From positions 1 to 64,000 of the forward strand of contig JAECUM010033253.1 of the NCBI GenBank assembly GCA_016617855.1: DNA of 64,000 nt, in the 5' to 3' direction. Below, one piece after another: positions 33,015 through 43,376 of the stretch. The stretch comes from Megalonaias nervosa (Eukaryota; Mollusca; Bivalvia; Unionida; Unionidae). The notes under the pieces were generated by a model. The model was not told the origin of the DNA and made no database searches. It saw nothing but the letters and a program-made list of their open reading frames with translations. Within the stretch, counting starts at the first letter, position 1. Every line of letters starts with the position of its first letter. The position numbers and the translations under genes are program-made.

Positions 33015-33470
33015 ATGACGTCGTCAACGATAGTTCCACTATCGAATTTTGGTTTACTCGATGCTGCTGCGCGGTTGCGTATAAAGAATTTCAGAGGTGT
33101 TTTTATGCGTGATCAATTACCGAAAAATCCAAATCTGTCAGAAACAGGTATTATTAATCTCGATAAAAGCTCTGGTCGTGGCACTCACTGGGTTGCGTAC
33201 GCGATTGATCCACGTGGAATTATTTATTTTGATTCGTATGGGTTGGCACCACCAAAAGAATTTTTAAAATACATCGACAGAGTGCAAAGCACTCCGGTGC
33301 AAAGTATTGCACTTCAAAATATTCCAATCTGGTACTCAACGCTACCAACACAAACATTTACGGATCCACCAATATGTGGCCTTGAAGTACTAGCAGTACT
33401 TGATGCTGTATCAAGATCAACGAAACCATCTCATAGAGTTGTACACGAATATACATTAAATAATCGCTAA
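33015..33470 (+). CDS. P4 adenain-like maturation protease, intact
   Basis: An uninterrupted 151-codon frame. It begins MTSSTIVPLSNFGLLDAAAR; the catalytic His is in GRGTHWVAYAI (codons 55-65), the acidic partner in YFDSYGLAPP (about codon 75), and Gln plus Cys in PTQTFTDPPICGLEVLAVLD (about codons 110-130). These match the His-Asp/Glu-Gln-Cys layout of adenovirus maturation proteases (family C5). It is shorter than the adenovirus enzyme of about 204 residues. It processes virion precursors; likely substrates are the neighbouring pX-like and pVI-like proteins. The only fully intact structural gene in P4. Confidence 0.8.
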   Translation: MTSSTIVPLSNFGLLDAAARLRIKNFRGVFMRDQLPKNPNLSETGIINLDKSSGRGTHWVAYAIDPRGIIYFDSYGLAPPKEFLKYIDRVQSTPVQSIALQNIPIWYSTLPTQTFTDPPICGLEVLAVLDAVSRSTKPSHRVVHEYTLNNR

Positions 33471-33477
33471 TCATATA

Positions 33478-34444
33478 ATAGTAGATATTTACGGACGATC
33501 AGCTAAAACCAAACCTGAACAAGAACCATCCGAAGACTTACTCAAGCGAGTAACACGGCAGATCAATGATGAATTATCTGACATGCTCAATCTTGCCAAC
33601 GTTGACGAAAACAAACTTGTTGTATTTCAAAACCGAGAAGGAAAATTGAAGACGAGTAATATTTCCATCAACGATATCATTGTGCGTAATCACGCGTCTC
33701 GAGTAGGCCTCATTGCCGTGTACGACAGCGAGGGCAAACTTGTTCCTAGTGTCGTTACTCCATCGTCGATCCGAGATAGCATCAGTGAACGATTGTTAAA
33801 AACCTGCGATACAATGAACGGCGTCATTAACATGAGTAACAACAAAATTATTATCGTAGGTGAACCGACGGATAATCTCGATGCTGCAACGAAGAAATAT
33901 GTAGACGATAAGGAAATTCCTGTCACAACTTCGTTGTCGACGATCAATGATGGAATGGCCGCATTTAGAACTGATTTTTCTAATCATGTAAATCTGTTTC
34001 TGAATTTTCGTAGAAACTTGAACAGAATAAATGAAGAATTTTTTGGAAAACCAGCAATTGTTGATATTAAACTCGCTGACATAAACACGAAACTCAGCGA
34101 TATTCTCAGTGGAATTCTTAATATGGTTCAAAAAACTAATCTGATTAAAATTCCTCACGCAGCGACTAATGTCGCCGTCAACAATATCGTGTACACGGTA
34201 TCATCAGGATCATCAACGTGGACACCGCAAAATAACACTATTAAACATACCGCAGAAGTAACCGGTGTGTACAGGTTGTCCGTGTTCAGTTCTGCAAAAT
34301 TTATAATATTTACTACATTTTCATGGCGCTATTCAACCGATAATTTTTCTGGGACTGTATCTGTAGTGTTAAGTAAAGATACCGAAGAAACGTTTATGCT
34401 GGTGGTGCATAGAATTTGTAGCTGAAACACCACCTATTGTCTAA
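33478..34444 (+). pseudogene. P4 fibre-like protein, start codon lost
   Basis: The reading VDIYGRSAKTKPEQEPSEDL begins after ATA at 33,478, where P2 has ATG. Codons from 33,583 are open for 280 residues: NLANVDENKLVVFQNREGKL, INMSNNKIIIVGEPTDNLDA and DAATKKYVDDKEI (tail-fibre-like repeat), a helical spacer, then a beta-rich end with SGSSTWTPQNNTIKHTAEVT. A one-base shift near 34,395 moves the final IEFVAETPPIV into another frame. The P5 fibre shares most of this text from the repeat onward. Probably a trimeric attachment fibre; inferred from the NMNNNKI...DAATKKYVDD repeat common in phage tail fibres. Confidence 0.65.
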
Positions 34445-34478
34445 AGGACAACGTCTTAGACAACAACAATTAAGTATA

Positions 34479-34990
34479 ATGATAGACGCTGGCGCTGATT
34501 GCGCTCACAGATACAGAAACGATCAAGTAACAACATGGCAGAATAAATTAAAAACCATCATCGATAATTATACAGCAAAAATAAAGAAATATCGTAGACG
34601 TGCAACCATCGTTGATATCATGGTTTATTCGGTTTCTACGCTAGTTGCTGGAACCGGCGTAGTATTATCAACGCTGACGATGATGGTGCCGATCGTTGTA
34701 ACAATCATTGTTTCATCGTCAACGTCGATCGCTGGAATATTTAATATTATCGCGAAAAGATAAATACGTGCACGAATGAAAAATTGAACGAATATGCGAT
34801 GAAATTACATACTGCAACGACCGCATATTCTAACTTGTCATCGTTGATTTCTTCATCACTTAATGATGGAATAATATCCGATGAAGAATTCAGTATCGCA
34901 ATAAAGATCTACAATGAAGTATTCAACGATGTCGTCGTCAACGATAAAGTCGTTAATGAAAAAATTCATGAACAGGATTTAAAACAATAA
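34479..34990 (+). pseudogene. P4 membrane protein with EF-like helix, one frameshift
   Basis: The ATG at 34,479 (after TAAGTATA) gives a basic helix (KIKKYRRRATIVDIM) and two hydrophobic spans, VYSVSTLVAGTGVVLSTLTM and VPIVVTIIVSSSTSIAGIF, stopping at 34,763. Another frame, 34,784-34,990, continues with a helical YSNLSSLISSSLNDGIISDE block. The P5 gene has the same two-part structure (57,015-57,513). The DGIISDEEF text resembles a helix-loop-helix but lacks enough acidic residues to call calcium binding. Function unknown. Confidence 0.5.
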
Positions 34991-35000
34991 TAGTATAATA

Positions 35001-36475
35001 ATGGCTGAGTCAAGAGAATTATTACAACAGAGCGTCACTAATACTGCTCCGGTAAGAACCACAATGATATCGGCGAGTTCGACTTCACCTGAATTCAGTA
35101 TTAATTTTCCAACTGCAATACCAGCATCCGAGATAAGTCTAGCGCAATTACGGGTTTATTATAGTTGGCCCAACATTAGGTCAACGTCGTTTGGTGGACT
35201 ACAACCGAATAATTCATTAGTATTTGCAAATAAAAACAAACCCGATGGAACTCCTGATTGGCAAGTAGTCAGTGTACCAACAGGTAGTTATCAAATAGAA
35301 CAGATCAATGAAGAATTCCAACGCAGAATTAAATCTATCACAGGAAAAGAATCAAAGATTGCCATTACTGTTCATGAACCAACGCTTTCTTCGGCCATTG
35401 AAATATTGTCGCCAGATTACGCCGTTGACTTATATTAGTCTTCGATCAGGTCAGTGTTGGGCTGGCCTGATATTCCACCTCGTTATGAAGGACCACCAGA
35501 ACCACGTCGAGATGAATTTTCCATAGCAGAGCAAAGATACACAAAAATTCCAAAATATCTTACAGATCATGTTAAAATAGAATTATTTCCTAATCAAGAT
35601 ATTGATGGAATGGAGTATCCTAAAATCAGAATAAGGGTTATTTATGCATCAGCTGAAGGACATTTTAAACAAGGTCCTTTTCAATTTTACAAGCTGAAAG
35701 AAAATGCTGATGATGAGTATTATTTTTATGATGTACCAATTAAAAATATTTCTGCAGCTATTAATGCTGATTATAATCGTAAAATTACTGATATAAAAAG
35801 TCTATTTTTATCATTATCACAATTTTACAGCGATGATACAAAACAACAAATAATTAAAACAATAACAGATTTAAATCAGATTAGATCATATATGTATTTC
35901 ATCAACAAAACTATTATCACAGATTATGTTATAGATTACAAAAGCAACTGGTTGATGTCTTTTGTAAAATTATTTTTTGATCATTACAAAATAACCGGAG
36001 ATAAAATTCAAACATTTGTAAAACGGATTTTAATATAACTGAATTAAAAAAGAAACTCACGGATATTATCGATGAATATTTTCCTCAAATTCTCGAATCA
36101 TGGAGAAAAATATCACCACCAGCAAGTATTCTTCGACACAATAATAATCAGTACGGGGGCGGCCGATATGTCTCACCGGGTATCGTTAATATCACATCAA
36201 CGATCGCGGTAAATCTAGTATGTGACGTCGTCGACGGCAGTTATCAAGTGGACACTGATAAATCCAATCAGGCCCATCAAGGATATATTCTCTACTCATT
36301 TACCCCTCAAGTTCCTCCAGGTTATTTGATTGTATCAGAACCAATCAACGTTGTTTATCTGCGATGTCATAGTCGTCTTTTATCACGGATACATTTTAAA
36401 CTTACTGACCAGTCTGGCCACTTGCTCGATCTTAGGTCGGAGTCGCTGAATATAAACCTGTATGTGCGTTCGTAA
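35001..36475 (+). pseudogene. P4 minor capsid (penton-like) protein with large insertion
   Basis: The ATG at 35,001 opens MAESRELLQQSVTNTAPVRT; QLRVYYSWPNIRSTSFGGL and YQIEQINEEFQRRIKS match the P3 and P5 genes. A TAG at 35,436 interrupts, then SSIRSVLGWPDIPPRYEG follows and an extra segment of about 220 codons intervenes. The penton resumes at about 36,175 with VNITSTIAVNLVCDVVDGSY and ends with HFKLTDQSGHLLDLRS at 36,475. The P5 protein is 248 residues, so P4 is nearly double. In P4 it lies after the membrane protein rather than before the pVI-like gene. Confidence 0.65.
35485..36150 (+). other. Insertion within the P4 minor capsid gene
   Basis: This segment has no counterpart in the P3 or P5 minor capsid genes, where the flanking text is adjacent. 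It is coding: the frame is open from 35,454 to 36,038, with VKIELFPNQDIDGMEYPKIR and FYDVPIKNISAAINADYN, and after one shift near 36,030 continues with LKKKLTDIIDEYFPQILESW. It lacks intein splice residues (no Cys/Ser start, no His-Asn end) and direct repeats at the edges. An inserted capsid-surface domain is my best guess. Confidence 0.5.
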
Positions 36476-36643
36476 TGACTTCGTCATCAACGTCATCGTA
36501 GTCCGAAATTACATCACGGCGGAAAATACCAAGCAAAAAAAAATATTTCATTGGCGACTATCATTGTTGGCGAAAGTATACATTTTTTATGTAATATATA
36601 ATAATTGTACATTTTCATCAGGTTTCAACAATAAGTATTTTTT

Positions 36644-37165
36644 TTACGGTTTAAAATCAGCTGGGACAACTTTACAAGTGGGTGTTCTAGCTTCGTCGTC
36701 GTTGTCACTGGTGACGTTGTCACTGGTGACACAGTCACTACAGTCACACTCAACGACATCGTCCTCGTCTTTATCTTTAGCCAGTAATTCTTCCACGTCC
36801 TTGTCCATCAACTCCGTCATCACCATGATATCTTTCAGTTGTTTTATACGAGCATGTACGAGTCTTTTCGTTTCGTATTCGTGAGATAATTCTAACCTAA
36901 CCAGCTCGATGGCCCGTGATAACGGCACAAATAATTTCACCTGCGTATCCGTGATTGCTGCCAGTGATCGTAACATTGCCTGTTGGATCAACTTTATGAA
37001 TCTATAATCGGAGGGCAAGGTATATCTATTTTCTGATCTCCGTAATTGTAATGATTCAAAATCGCTCATTATTTTTTCAGGATCAAGCTGGTCAGATATT
37101 TTTACGCCGCTGTTTTGTAATTTCTTATTAGCAGAAATAATTGATGTGATGTTTTCGTGATTCAT
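36644..37165 (-). CDS. P4 unknown 173-residue helical protein
   Basis: An intact minus-strand frame with ATG at 37,165, preceded by an AT-rich TTTATAATATATAAAAT run. The protein is largely helical (LPSDYRFIKLIQQAMLRSLA; LVRLELSHEYETKRLVHARI) and ends with an acidic stretch and cysteines (KDEDDVVECDCSDC) and a short repeat SDNVTSDN that mirrors a GTCACTGGTGAC repeat in the DNA. It starts the opposite-strand group (this gene, HNH, zinc ribbon). Not found in P2, where the interval is lost. No family recognised; a regulatory protein is possible but unsupported. Confidence 0.55.
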   Translation of the reverse strand: MNHENITSIISANKKLQNSGVKISDQLDPEKIMSDFESLQLRRSENRYTLPSDYRFIKLIQQAMLRSLAAITDTQVKLFVPLSRAIELVRLELSHEYETKRLVHARIKQLKDIMVMTELMDKDVEELLAKDKDEDDVVECDCSDCVTSDNVTSDNDDEARTPTCKVVPADFKP

Positions 37166-38110
37166 TATTTTATATATTATAAATTATTTGTTTAAATAAA
37201 AATATATTTCTGAATAAATATATTTTTGAATTAATGTGAATAAAAAATATTTCTGAATTAATCAGAATAAAAAAGCAAAAGGAAGTACCTGCCGAGCAGG
37301 TTGATGACGTCGGATATGTAATTGTTGGATTACGGAGTAATAAAAACACCCCCTAAGTGAACCCCGGCGCTTTGAGGTTCAGGGGTGCCAGGCGAGTTAT
37401 ACACCTGGAATTAGTTGGGTTTTTTTACAATCTCATATCTCGTCATCAACTGCCCGCAGGCGCCCCCCAATTATAATAGCATCTATCGCCGAATGCAAGA
37501 TAATATACCTTTAGCATTTTTGGAGACTCGAACATAGTGGATCCGCACGCAAACGCCTTAACCACACGGCTATCGGAGTTCTTATAAATATACAGTTAAA
37601 TTTAAGTATATAACTACAGCACTGTCTCACACGTGATAATGTCACGGACACCGAAATAATATTCTGATTCTGAATAAATTCTGCAATTTTATATATTTCT
37701 GCTGTTTCTGTCTTGTTAAAATACTACATTTTCAACTGTAACACTGTTACGGACTAGAACTGTGTTAGTAAATGCACTGGATCGATATTATTCCAGTATA
37801 TTCCACCTCTGCAGAACTGCGTAGATTCATTTAGTATAGTGTCGTCTGCTGAGATCTATATGTGTACAATATAATATCACGGCTGAGGTTTTTATGTTCT
37901 GTTTGAGGATATATTTTCTGCAATTAATACTTCCACAACGTTGAGATGTTTGGACTGGAAAGATATTTAAGCATTACGATTAGACTGTAGTACCACAATT
38001 ACTCTATCAACGATGACGGATTCTTATCACTGAATATGTATAAGCAATAACAAAAAAAGGGGGACAACTACTTGATTGCTCTATCAGCGATGACGGATTT
38101 ATCTCGCTTT
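37166..38110. other. Noncoding stretch in P4
   Basis: Apart from the tRNA-like remnant at 37,507-37,583, I see no gene. A CTATCA(A/G)CGATGACGGAT direct repeat occurs near 38,006 and 38,081. Strongly AT-rich around 37,170-37,260. Confidence 0.5.
37507..37583 (-). repeat. tRNA-like remnant in P4
   Basis: On the minus strand CTCCGATAGCCGTGTGGTTA gives an A-box-like sequence and TGTTCGAGTCTCC a B box at tRNA spacing. The anticodon arm does not pair, so it is not a working tRNA. It occupies the same relative place and orientation as the P2 remnant at 15,851. Confidence 0.45.
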
Positions 38111-38111
38111 A

Positions 38112-38608
38112 TTATACATACCGGAACGTGATTCTTTGATCGTATTTAACTGAATATGTTGATCTTCTTGAATTATCCGCCACTAATTGCACCGCACGCA
38201 AGTGAATGCCAAAATATTTACCAGCCGCATACATGGATGGGAAAATTCTCTCTTCACCTGTCTCTGTATTTGTAGATATAACCGACCTCTTTTCAAACAT
38301 TTTACATTTTCCAGTATTTCCAAGTGTAGTATTCTGATTCTATGTAACAACTTCAAGATAACATAAAGAGTTATTTTCTTTATTACCGTCAATATGATTA
38401 AGTACAAATCCGTCTTTGATGACCCCATGAAAACATTCGAACAAGAACCTATGTGAGTGATATCTTTTTTTCCAGCATTAAATGTAAAATAACCAGCATT
38501 ATCAATAGTACCAACTGGTTTTTTTCGTTGACAGTGTCTAATGACACCATCACGAGATGCTTCATAATTCTTGATGATGGGATGTTTCACAAATTCATTT
38601 TGCTCCAT
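38112..38608 (-). pseudogene. P4 NUMOD-HNH homing endonuclease-like gene
   Basis: The ATG at 38,608 (after ATTATATATATAA on its strand) opens EFVKHPIIKNYEASRDGVIR, a NUMOD4-like start. A frameshift near 38,450 moves the HNH core out of frame; in the other frames a VLNHIDGNKENN-type pattern is visible near 38,390. The end (38,300-38,112) is a NUMOD1 module: RSVISTNTETGEERIFPSMY, AAGKYFGIHLRAVQLVAD. The P2 copy at 14,055 and the intact P5 gene at 46,957 are relatives. Such genes cut specific sites and may act as selfish passengers. Confidence 0.65.
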
Positions 38609-38622
38609 TTATATATATAATA

Positions 38623-38928
38623 TTATTTGTCTAAATGATAATTTTGAAATCTGGCCAGATAGTCTTCAGCGGTTTTTAACGGGGATTCATTATTATATTT
38701 TTCATCATAATATCTTTTCAACTCTCTGTATCTTTTACCACCACACGCTACACACAACTGGGTTTCTCCTCTGACTCCAACACCGCATCGTAAACACGGT
38801 TTCGGTCCTAGACTACCTCTTCGGAAACTTTGCATATGTTGGCCACAGAATTCATTCACGCATGATTTATTACAAGGAGTTGAAAATCCAATCATAAGCC
38901 ATCGGCATTTATTGTTTGTTTGAATCAT
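38623..38928 (-). CDS. P4 small zinc-ribbon protein
   Basis: An intact 101-codon frame with ATG at 38,928, preceded by a TATATATATAAT run ending at the start codon. It has two cysteine clusters: CNKSCVNEFCGQH near codons 19-31, and CLRCGVGVRGETQLCVACGG near codons 45-64, which would make one or two zinc ribbons. A basic end follows (KRYRELKRYYDEKY). A remnant of the second ribbon is at 13,725 in P2. Nucleic-acid binding is likely; a transcription or packaging role is guesswork. Confidence 0.6.
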   Translation of the reverse strand: MIQTNNKCRWLMIGFSTPCNKSCVNEFCGQHMQSFRRGSLGPKPCLRCGVGVRGETQLCVACGGKRYRELKRYYDEKYNNESPLKTAEDYLARFQNYHLDK

Positions 38929-38979
38929 TATATATATATTATAGTTTAATTAAACATATATATTTGTCTTAAATATAGT

Positions 38980-41900
38980 ATGGAGGAATTTGAGAGATTA
39001 TCCACAATTGAACCTTCCACCGCAAGATTTGATCTTGACAAATTACCAAAATCTAAATTTAATTTTTCGATGCAAGATCTGGTTTTGACAAATAGTGATA
39101 TAACCGATCGTATCCGTGAAGGTAAAAAAGAATTTCGTAATGATGGTGCGGCTCATACTTGGTCGACATCCAGGATTATGAACGACACCAGCGGTGTTGT
39201 TGTCGATGCTAGAATGAGCGACGAACGAGGTAAAAATATTATTAACTATCTCGACAATCAGCGATATATTATTTTAGTAAAATTTATTGTGCAGACAGAT
39301 GATGACACTTGGATTATTCGTGATAAACGTGAACCTGTACGGCTTCATACTGGAAATAATACTGTTACATTAAATAAACAATCCAAGCCAGGTGTGCTAA
39401 CCGGTATTGATAAACCATTTTATGAACGAGCATATCCTGTCACGGCAGTTATATATGCAATATATCCGCTAAATAATAAACCTAACGTTGGGGATCTCAA
39501 ACCAATGAAAATTTCAAGAATAAATTGTGTAGCTGAACGTGTCATGGAACATTTCTCAAAAGCAATACGCGGAAACGGTTTAGCAGATCTAAGACGTATA
39601 AAAATAAATACGTGGGCAGAAACAGTTAAAGATACCGGAGCATCTATCAGTGACGTTGCTAAGCTAGAAAAGAAATTGAGATTTCCAATAACAGTAAAAA
39701 CACTAACCGGAGAAATTTTGTACGGACCGAAATATATAAAAAATGGAAACCTTATAACAATCATTGATCATAACGCACATGCATGGACTGATGCTGTAAC
39801 AATATTTCCACGAGATAGGACAGTTAAATTTTATGACGATTATATATTTGATGCTATCAGTGATATCAGTAACAGCGACCCTGTATCTGTTTGGTTATTT
39901 CAGAGTTCAGAATCCGTATATTACGATCAGTTTCTAAAACCTAACGGAGAGATTTACCGTAGAGAATCTCTCCATGAAGAAATGAAGAATCTTGCACAAC
40001 GCCTTTGGCGTGAATATAATTCTGAAGTTGAGCAATTATTGAATAATTGTTTTACAGTTCCATCGGTTGCGGCTCACTTTGCTCAGAAGAAAAATTCATG
40101 GTCGCCGACGCGATCAGAATTCCTTGAAGATGTCCAGAAAAGTTGTGTCGATCATCGTAAAGTCATCGTAAAGTTATATCCGTTGATATGGTTGCGTGTT
40201 ATCCTGGAAGTTTTCTTGGATACGGAGACTGTTCTGAATATTTCAAAAGATTCGGACATACCACACACGAAATGACAAGAGTTGCGATTAATGGACCATT
40301 ACTCATTCTGATTTAACTGGATTTGCTTGTGTAAAATCATTTAAGTTTCGTAATAATCTTCATCCGATCATTTATGCGTGGTTTGGTAGACATTTCTCAG
40401 AAAAATATTGGGTACCAATAGTGCTTTTACGATACATGCTTGATGCGGGAATCTTAGTGTCGTTGATGGTCAGTGAAGCTATTATATCATATCATTCGCA
40501 GAAACAAGTTTGGTTACCACAATAAAAGAAACATTCACCCCTGACAGAGTCAGGCGAAGATTGGGATAGAATCGATTACGAAAATAAAGTTGCAAAAGAT
40601 CTCGGTAGAAAAATAATCGGTAAGTTTACTCAAGGTGGTTCGTATGATCATTAAAGACATTGTACAAGATTAATCATGGATGATGCTGAGTTGGATTTTA
40701 TAATTACTGATACAACGAACAAAGGAACATTTATAAGTAGAAATAATGCTTATTTGTCATACGGAACGAAACTAGGTACAATCGTGAGTTATATCGATGG
40801 TGAGTCACCACAATTTACTCATTTAAGATCTTCTATGCTCGCTTACGTTTCTATAAATTTATTATCGATGATAAATAGATTTCCTTGTTACGTGTCAGAG
40901 TTGCTACGGATTCGTTTTATATAAACAACGCGTACGTGGATTTGGTAAAACCGTTACTCGGTAGCGGCAAATGGGGATCATGGCGAATAAAACAAGAAAG
41001 TATACTTGACTATTCTGAAACAGCTGATGTTGATATCGCGGAGACATATTACGGTAATGACAATCAAACACCAGTATCAACATCACCATCTGTATTTGAT
41101 CCCGTGGCCAGACATAAAACCATTTATCTCAGTGGACCTGGAGGTTCTGGTAAAACAACACGTGCGATTGAATTATTTCGGCACGGTACTTCGTACTGCG
41201 TTGATATGATTGTGTTGACACCTACACACAGACTAGAAAGGGAAATAAAACAACGAGGAGTAAAATCTCAAACTTATCATAGTTTCTTCAGATGGTGTGG
41301 AGATACGTGGACACCTGAGCGAATGGGTGAGAAATATATTCCCAAAATCATCTGGGATGAAATCTGCACAGTATCACTGGAAACATTAAAAATATTTCTT
41401 GATTGGTTACTGACAAAAAATACTGCTGTGATTATGTGCGGCGATCATGGTCAACCACCACCTTTCGTTGGGCAGTCTCCACATGATTGGTTAAAAACGT
41501 TTGTGGATTATTATGAAGAAATAAATGATGATCATAGAGCTATTGATGAACCTCTGAAAGAATTTAAAAGATTAATCAGACTACAGCCAGATAAAATACA
41601 ATGTGAGATAATGCGTGAAATAATTCCGGAAACTCCTGTGAATGATTTTTGGAATTTATGGACACCAAATGATTTGATAGTTGCGAGTAGAAAAATAGTT
41701 CGTGATGAATTGCAAGAGAAATTATTTCTGTTACACAAGGAAAGATTTCCAATGTTACCTGTATCATTATGTTATCGCCCAGCGGATACTCGACGACAGA
41801 ATATTGAAGTTGAAATTCCAGGACGAGACACAAAGTGTCCAGAAACAAAATCTTGTATTGAATGATATTGTTTTGGTTGATGTTAATGTTGTTGAGAGCG

Positions 41901-42428
41901 CGTTAAATATGAATAACTCACCGTGGAAATTGGGATATGCCATAACGATCCACTCGTCACAAGGATTAACTATTACTGATACAAATATCTGGATTGTCGA
42001 TGATAAAATAGAATGGTCAAATTTAGTTTATCTCGCAGTATCTCGAGTCAGAAGAATATCTCAACTACACAGGATTGTCATAGACTTCACAGAAAATAAT
42101 AATCAACCTGTTAATGACACCGAAAGTGTTATTGGAGTGATAAGAAAAAAATTATTCAGTTATAAATTATGTGATAAAAAAATAATCAAGATTTTGATAT
42201 TGATACTAAATTAATTATAACACTTAAACAACGACAGAATAATCATTGTGCAAGTTGTAACTGTAAACAACGACAGAATAATCACTGTGCAAGTTGTAAC
42301 TGTAATATGCTATGGGAATATTCGAGTAATAATCCAAAACAATTTACCGTGGATAGAATTAATAGTGATCTTGGTCATACACGTGATAATGTGATGCTGA
42401 CCTTCCTTGAATGCAATCGACGCAGGGG
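38980..42428 (+). pseudogene. P4 fused family B polymerase, SF1 helicase, HNH-like protein
   Basis: The largest P4 gene, about 1,150 codons, opening at ATG 38,980 (MEEFERLSTIEPSTARFDLD). Codons 1-400 are open and of unknown fold. After shifts near 40,165 and 40,300 the polymerase palm appears: SVDMVACYPGSFLGYG (motif A, about 40,180) and RVRVATDSFYIN (motif C, about 40,890), with HLRSSMLAYVSINLL as likely motif B. The SF1 helicase follows in frame 40,885-41,865: LSGPGGSGKTTRAIELF (Walker A), KIIWDEICTVS, CGDHGQPPPFVG; then, after a shift near 41,840, YAITIHSSQGLTI and VYLAVSRVRRI. The end has CASCNCK-type cysteines and FTVDRINSDLGHTRDNV with a final CNRRRG, an HNH-like zinc fold. The gene abuts P5 at 42,429. 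It has several breaks, so probably inactive as read. Confidence 0.7.
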
Positions 42429-42874
42429 AGTAGTAAGGGAAAGTGTTGGTTCTGGCTCAAGACCTCTTTTTACCCCCCTCCCTCTCTCAGAACAAATACA
42501 AATTACTCTCTCAAAGACCCTAAAATTCCCACCCCAAACGATTTTTCTAAAAACTAAAAGGTTGGTTCTAGCTCAAATATATTTTGAGATTAAATGAGCC
42601 CATCCCCAGATTACTACAGTAATGCAGTCTGGAAAATCAATACTCTACAGTGTTTTGCTTGTAACAGGTACGCAGCCTGAAAAATCAATAATCATTTATC
42701 AGCCAAGCCAGGTAATATGTTCTAGAACATTCCAGAAAACACCCACGCAAAATGACTCATAATCATGGAATTTCTAGAAACGCCCACGCAGATCTATTAG
42801 TATATAAGGCAGGTAAAATTTCCTTCTGAGGCACTTTCAAGAGGACGTCTTCACCGAGCGGAATCAAGTAAGTG
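42429..42874 (+). repeat. P5 left terminal inverted repeat
   Basis: The first 125 bases match the inverse of the right end at roughly 75-80 percent, including an ACAAATACAAATTACT run and TCCCACCCCAAACGATTT. The middle has diverged beyond recognition by eye, but the inner 44 bases (42,831-42,874) match the right end at 43 of 44 positions. Confidence 0.85.
42801..42874 (+). promoter_or_regulatory. Inward promoter, leader and splice donor, left P5 repeat
   Basis: TATATAAGGC at 42,801-42,810 is followed 20 bases later by the conserved leader block starting GCACTTTCAAGAGGACGTCT and ending GAATCAAGTAAGTG. The GTAAGT is a consensus 5' splice site. Spacing puts a start site near the block's beginning. 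Transcripts would run into the element and could serve the + strand genes (HNH at 46,957, the gene at 48,085, fibre, membrane protein). Function is inferred from conservation between the two ends. Confidence 0.5.
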
Positions 42875-42892
42875 GCATTTTTCATATATTAT

Positions 42893-43345
42893 TTATACCT
42901 CATCACCAATTATCAATGTTTCTACTGTTGATATTAGAAATATTTCATCATCACGATAGTAGAGACTAAACTTTACTTTACCGCTCACACAGCGACGAGA
43001 CTCAAATAAATCTTTTATTTGCAATTTGTTAAGAGGATATTTTTTGTCGATAAAATTTTCTTTTGATCGATCAAGATCGATTGTAAGTTTAGTATATTTT
43101 TGTTGGCTGATCGGATTGTGAAGGTTTTTAAATTCCGCTAACAACTTCTGGCTCAATTGTTCGAGGTAATTGAAATATCCGCTGTCATCAGATCTGGTAA
43201 GTGAAAGTTTTAGCTTGTCACGAACTGTGGTAAAACATATACCTGATGTTTCATTATTAATTTCAACTGTCAACTGTTTGCCGTCCATCATTAGATATTT
43301 GATCTTGCTATTGTAACTATTTGTGACTGTCAAATTTTCAAACAT
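42893..43345 (-). CDS. P5 unknown 150-residue protein
   Basis: An intact minus-strand frame, ATG at 43,345, ending at 42,893 just inside the left repeat. The protein alternates strand-like and helical stretches: MFENLTVTNSYNSKIKYLMM, LKLSLTRSDDSGYFNYLEQL, and an end rich in strands (GKVKFSLYYRDDEIFLISTV). No cysteine pairs or membrane segment. It lies downstream of the polymerase on the same strand, 31 bases after its stop. I do not recognise the family. Confidence 0.6.
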   Translation of the reverse strand: MFENLTVTNSYNSKIKYLMMDGKQLTVEINNETSGICFTTVRDKLKLSLTRSDDSGYFNYLEQLSQKLLAEFKNLHNPISQQKYTKLTIDLDRSKENFIDKKYPLNKLQIKDLFESRRCVSGKVKFSLYYRDDEIFLISTVETLIIGDEV

Positions 43346-43376
43346 TATTTCTAAAGTTTAGATAAAATTTCATACC

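Noticed and set aside
35485..36150. Intein in the P4 minor capsid gene
   Set aside because: No Cys/Ser at the start, no His-Asn at the end, and no homing motif in the translation.
36462..36884. 140-codon + strand ORF after the P4 minor capsid gene
   Set aside because: Serine/threonine repeat text antisense to the better-supported 36,644-37,165 gene.
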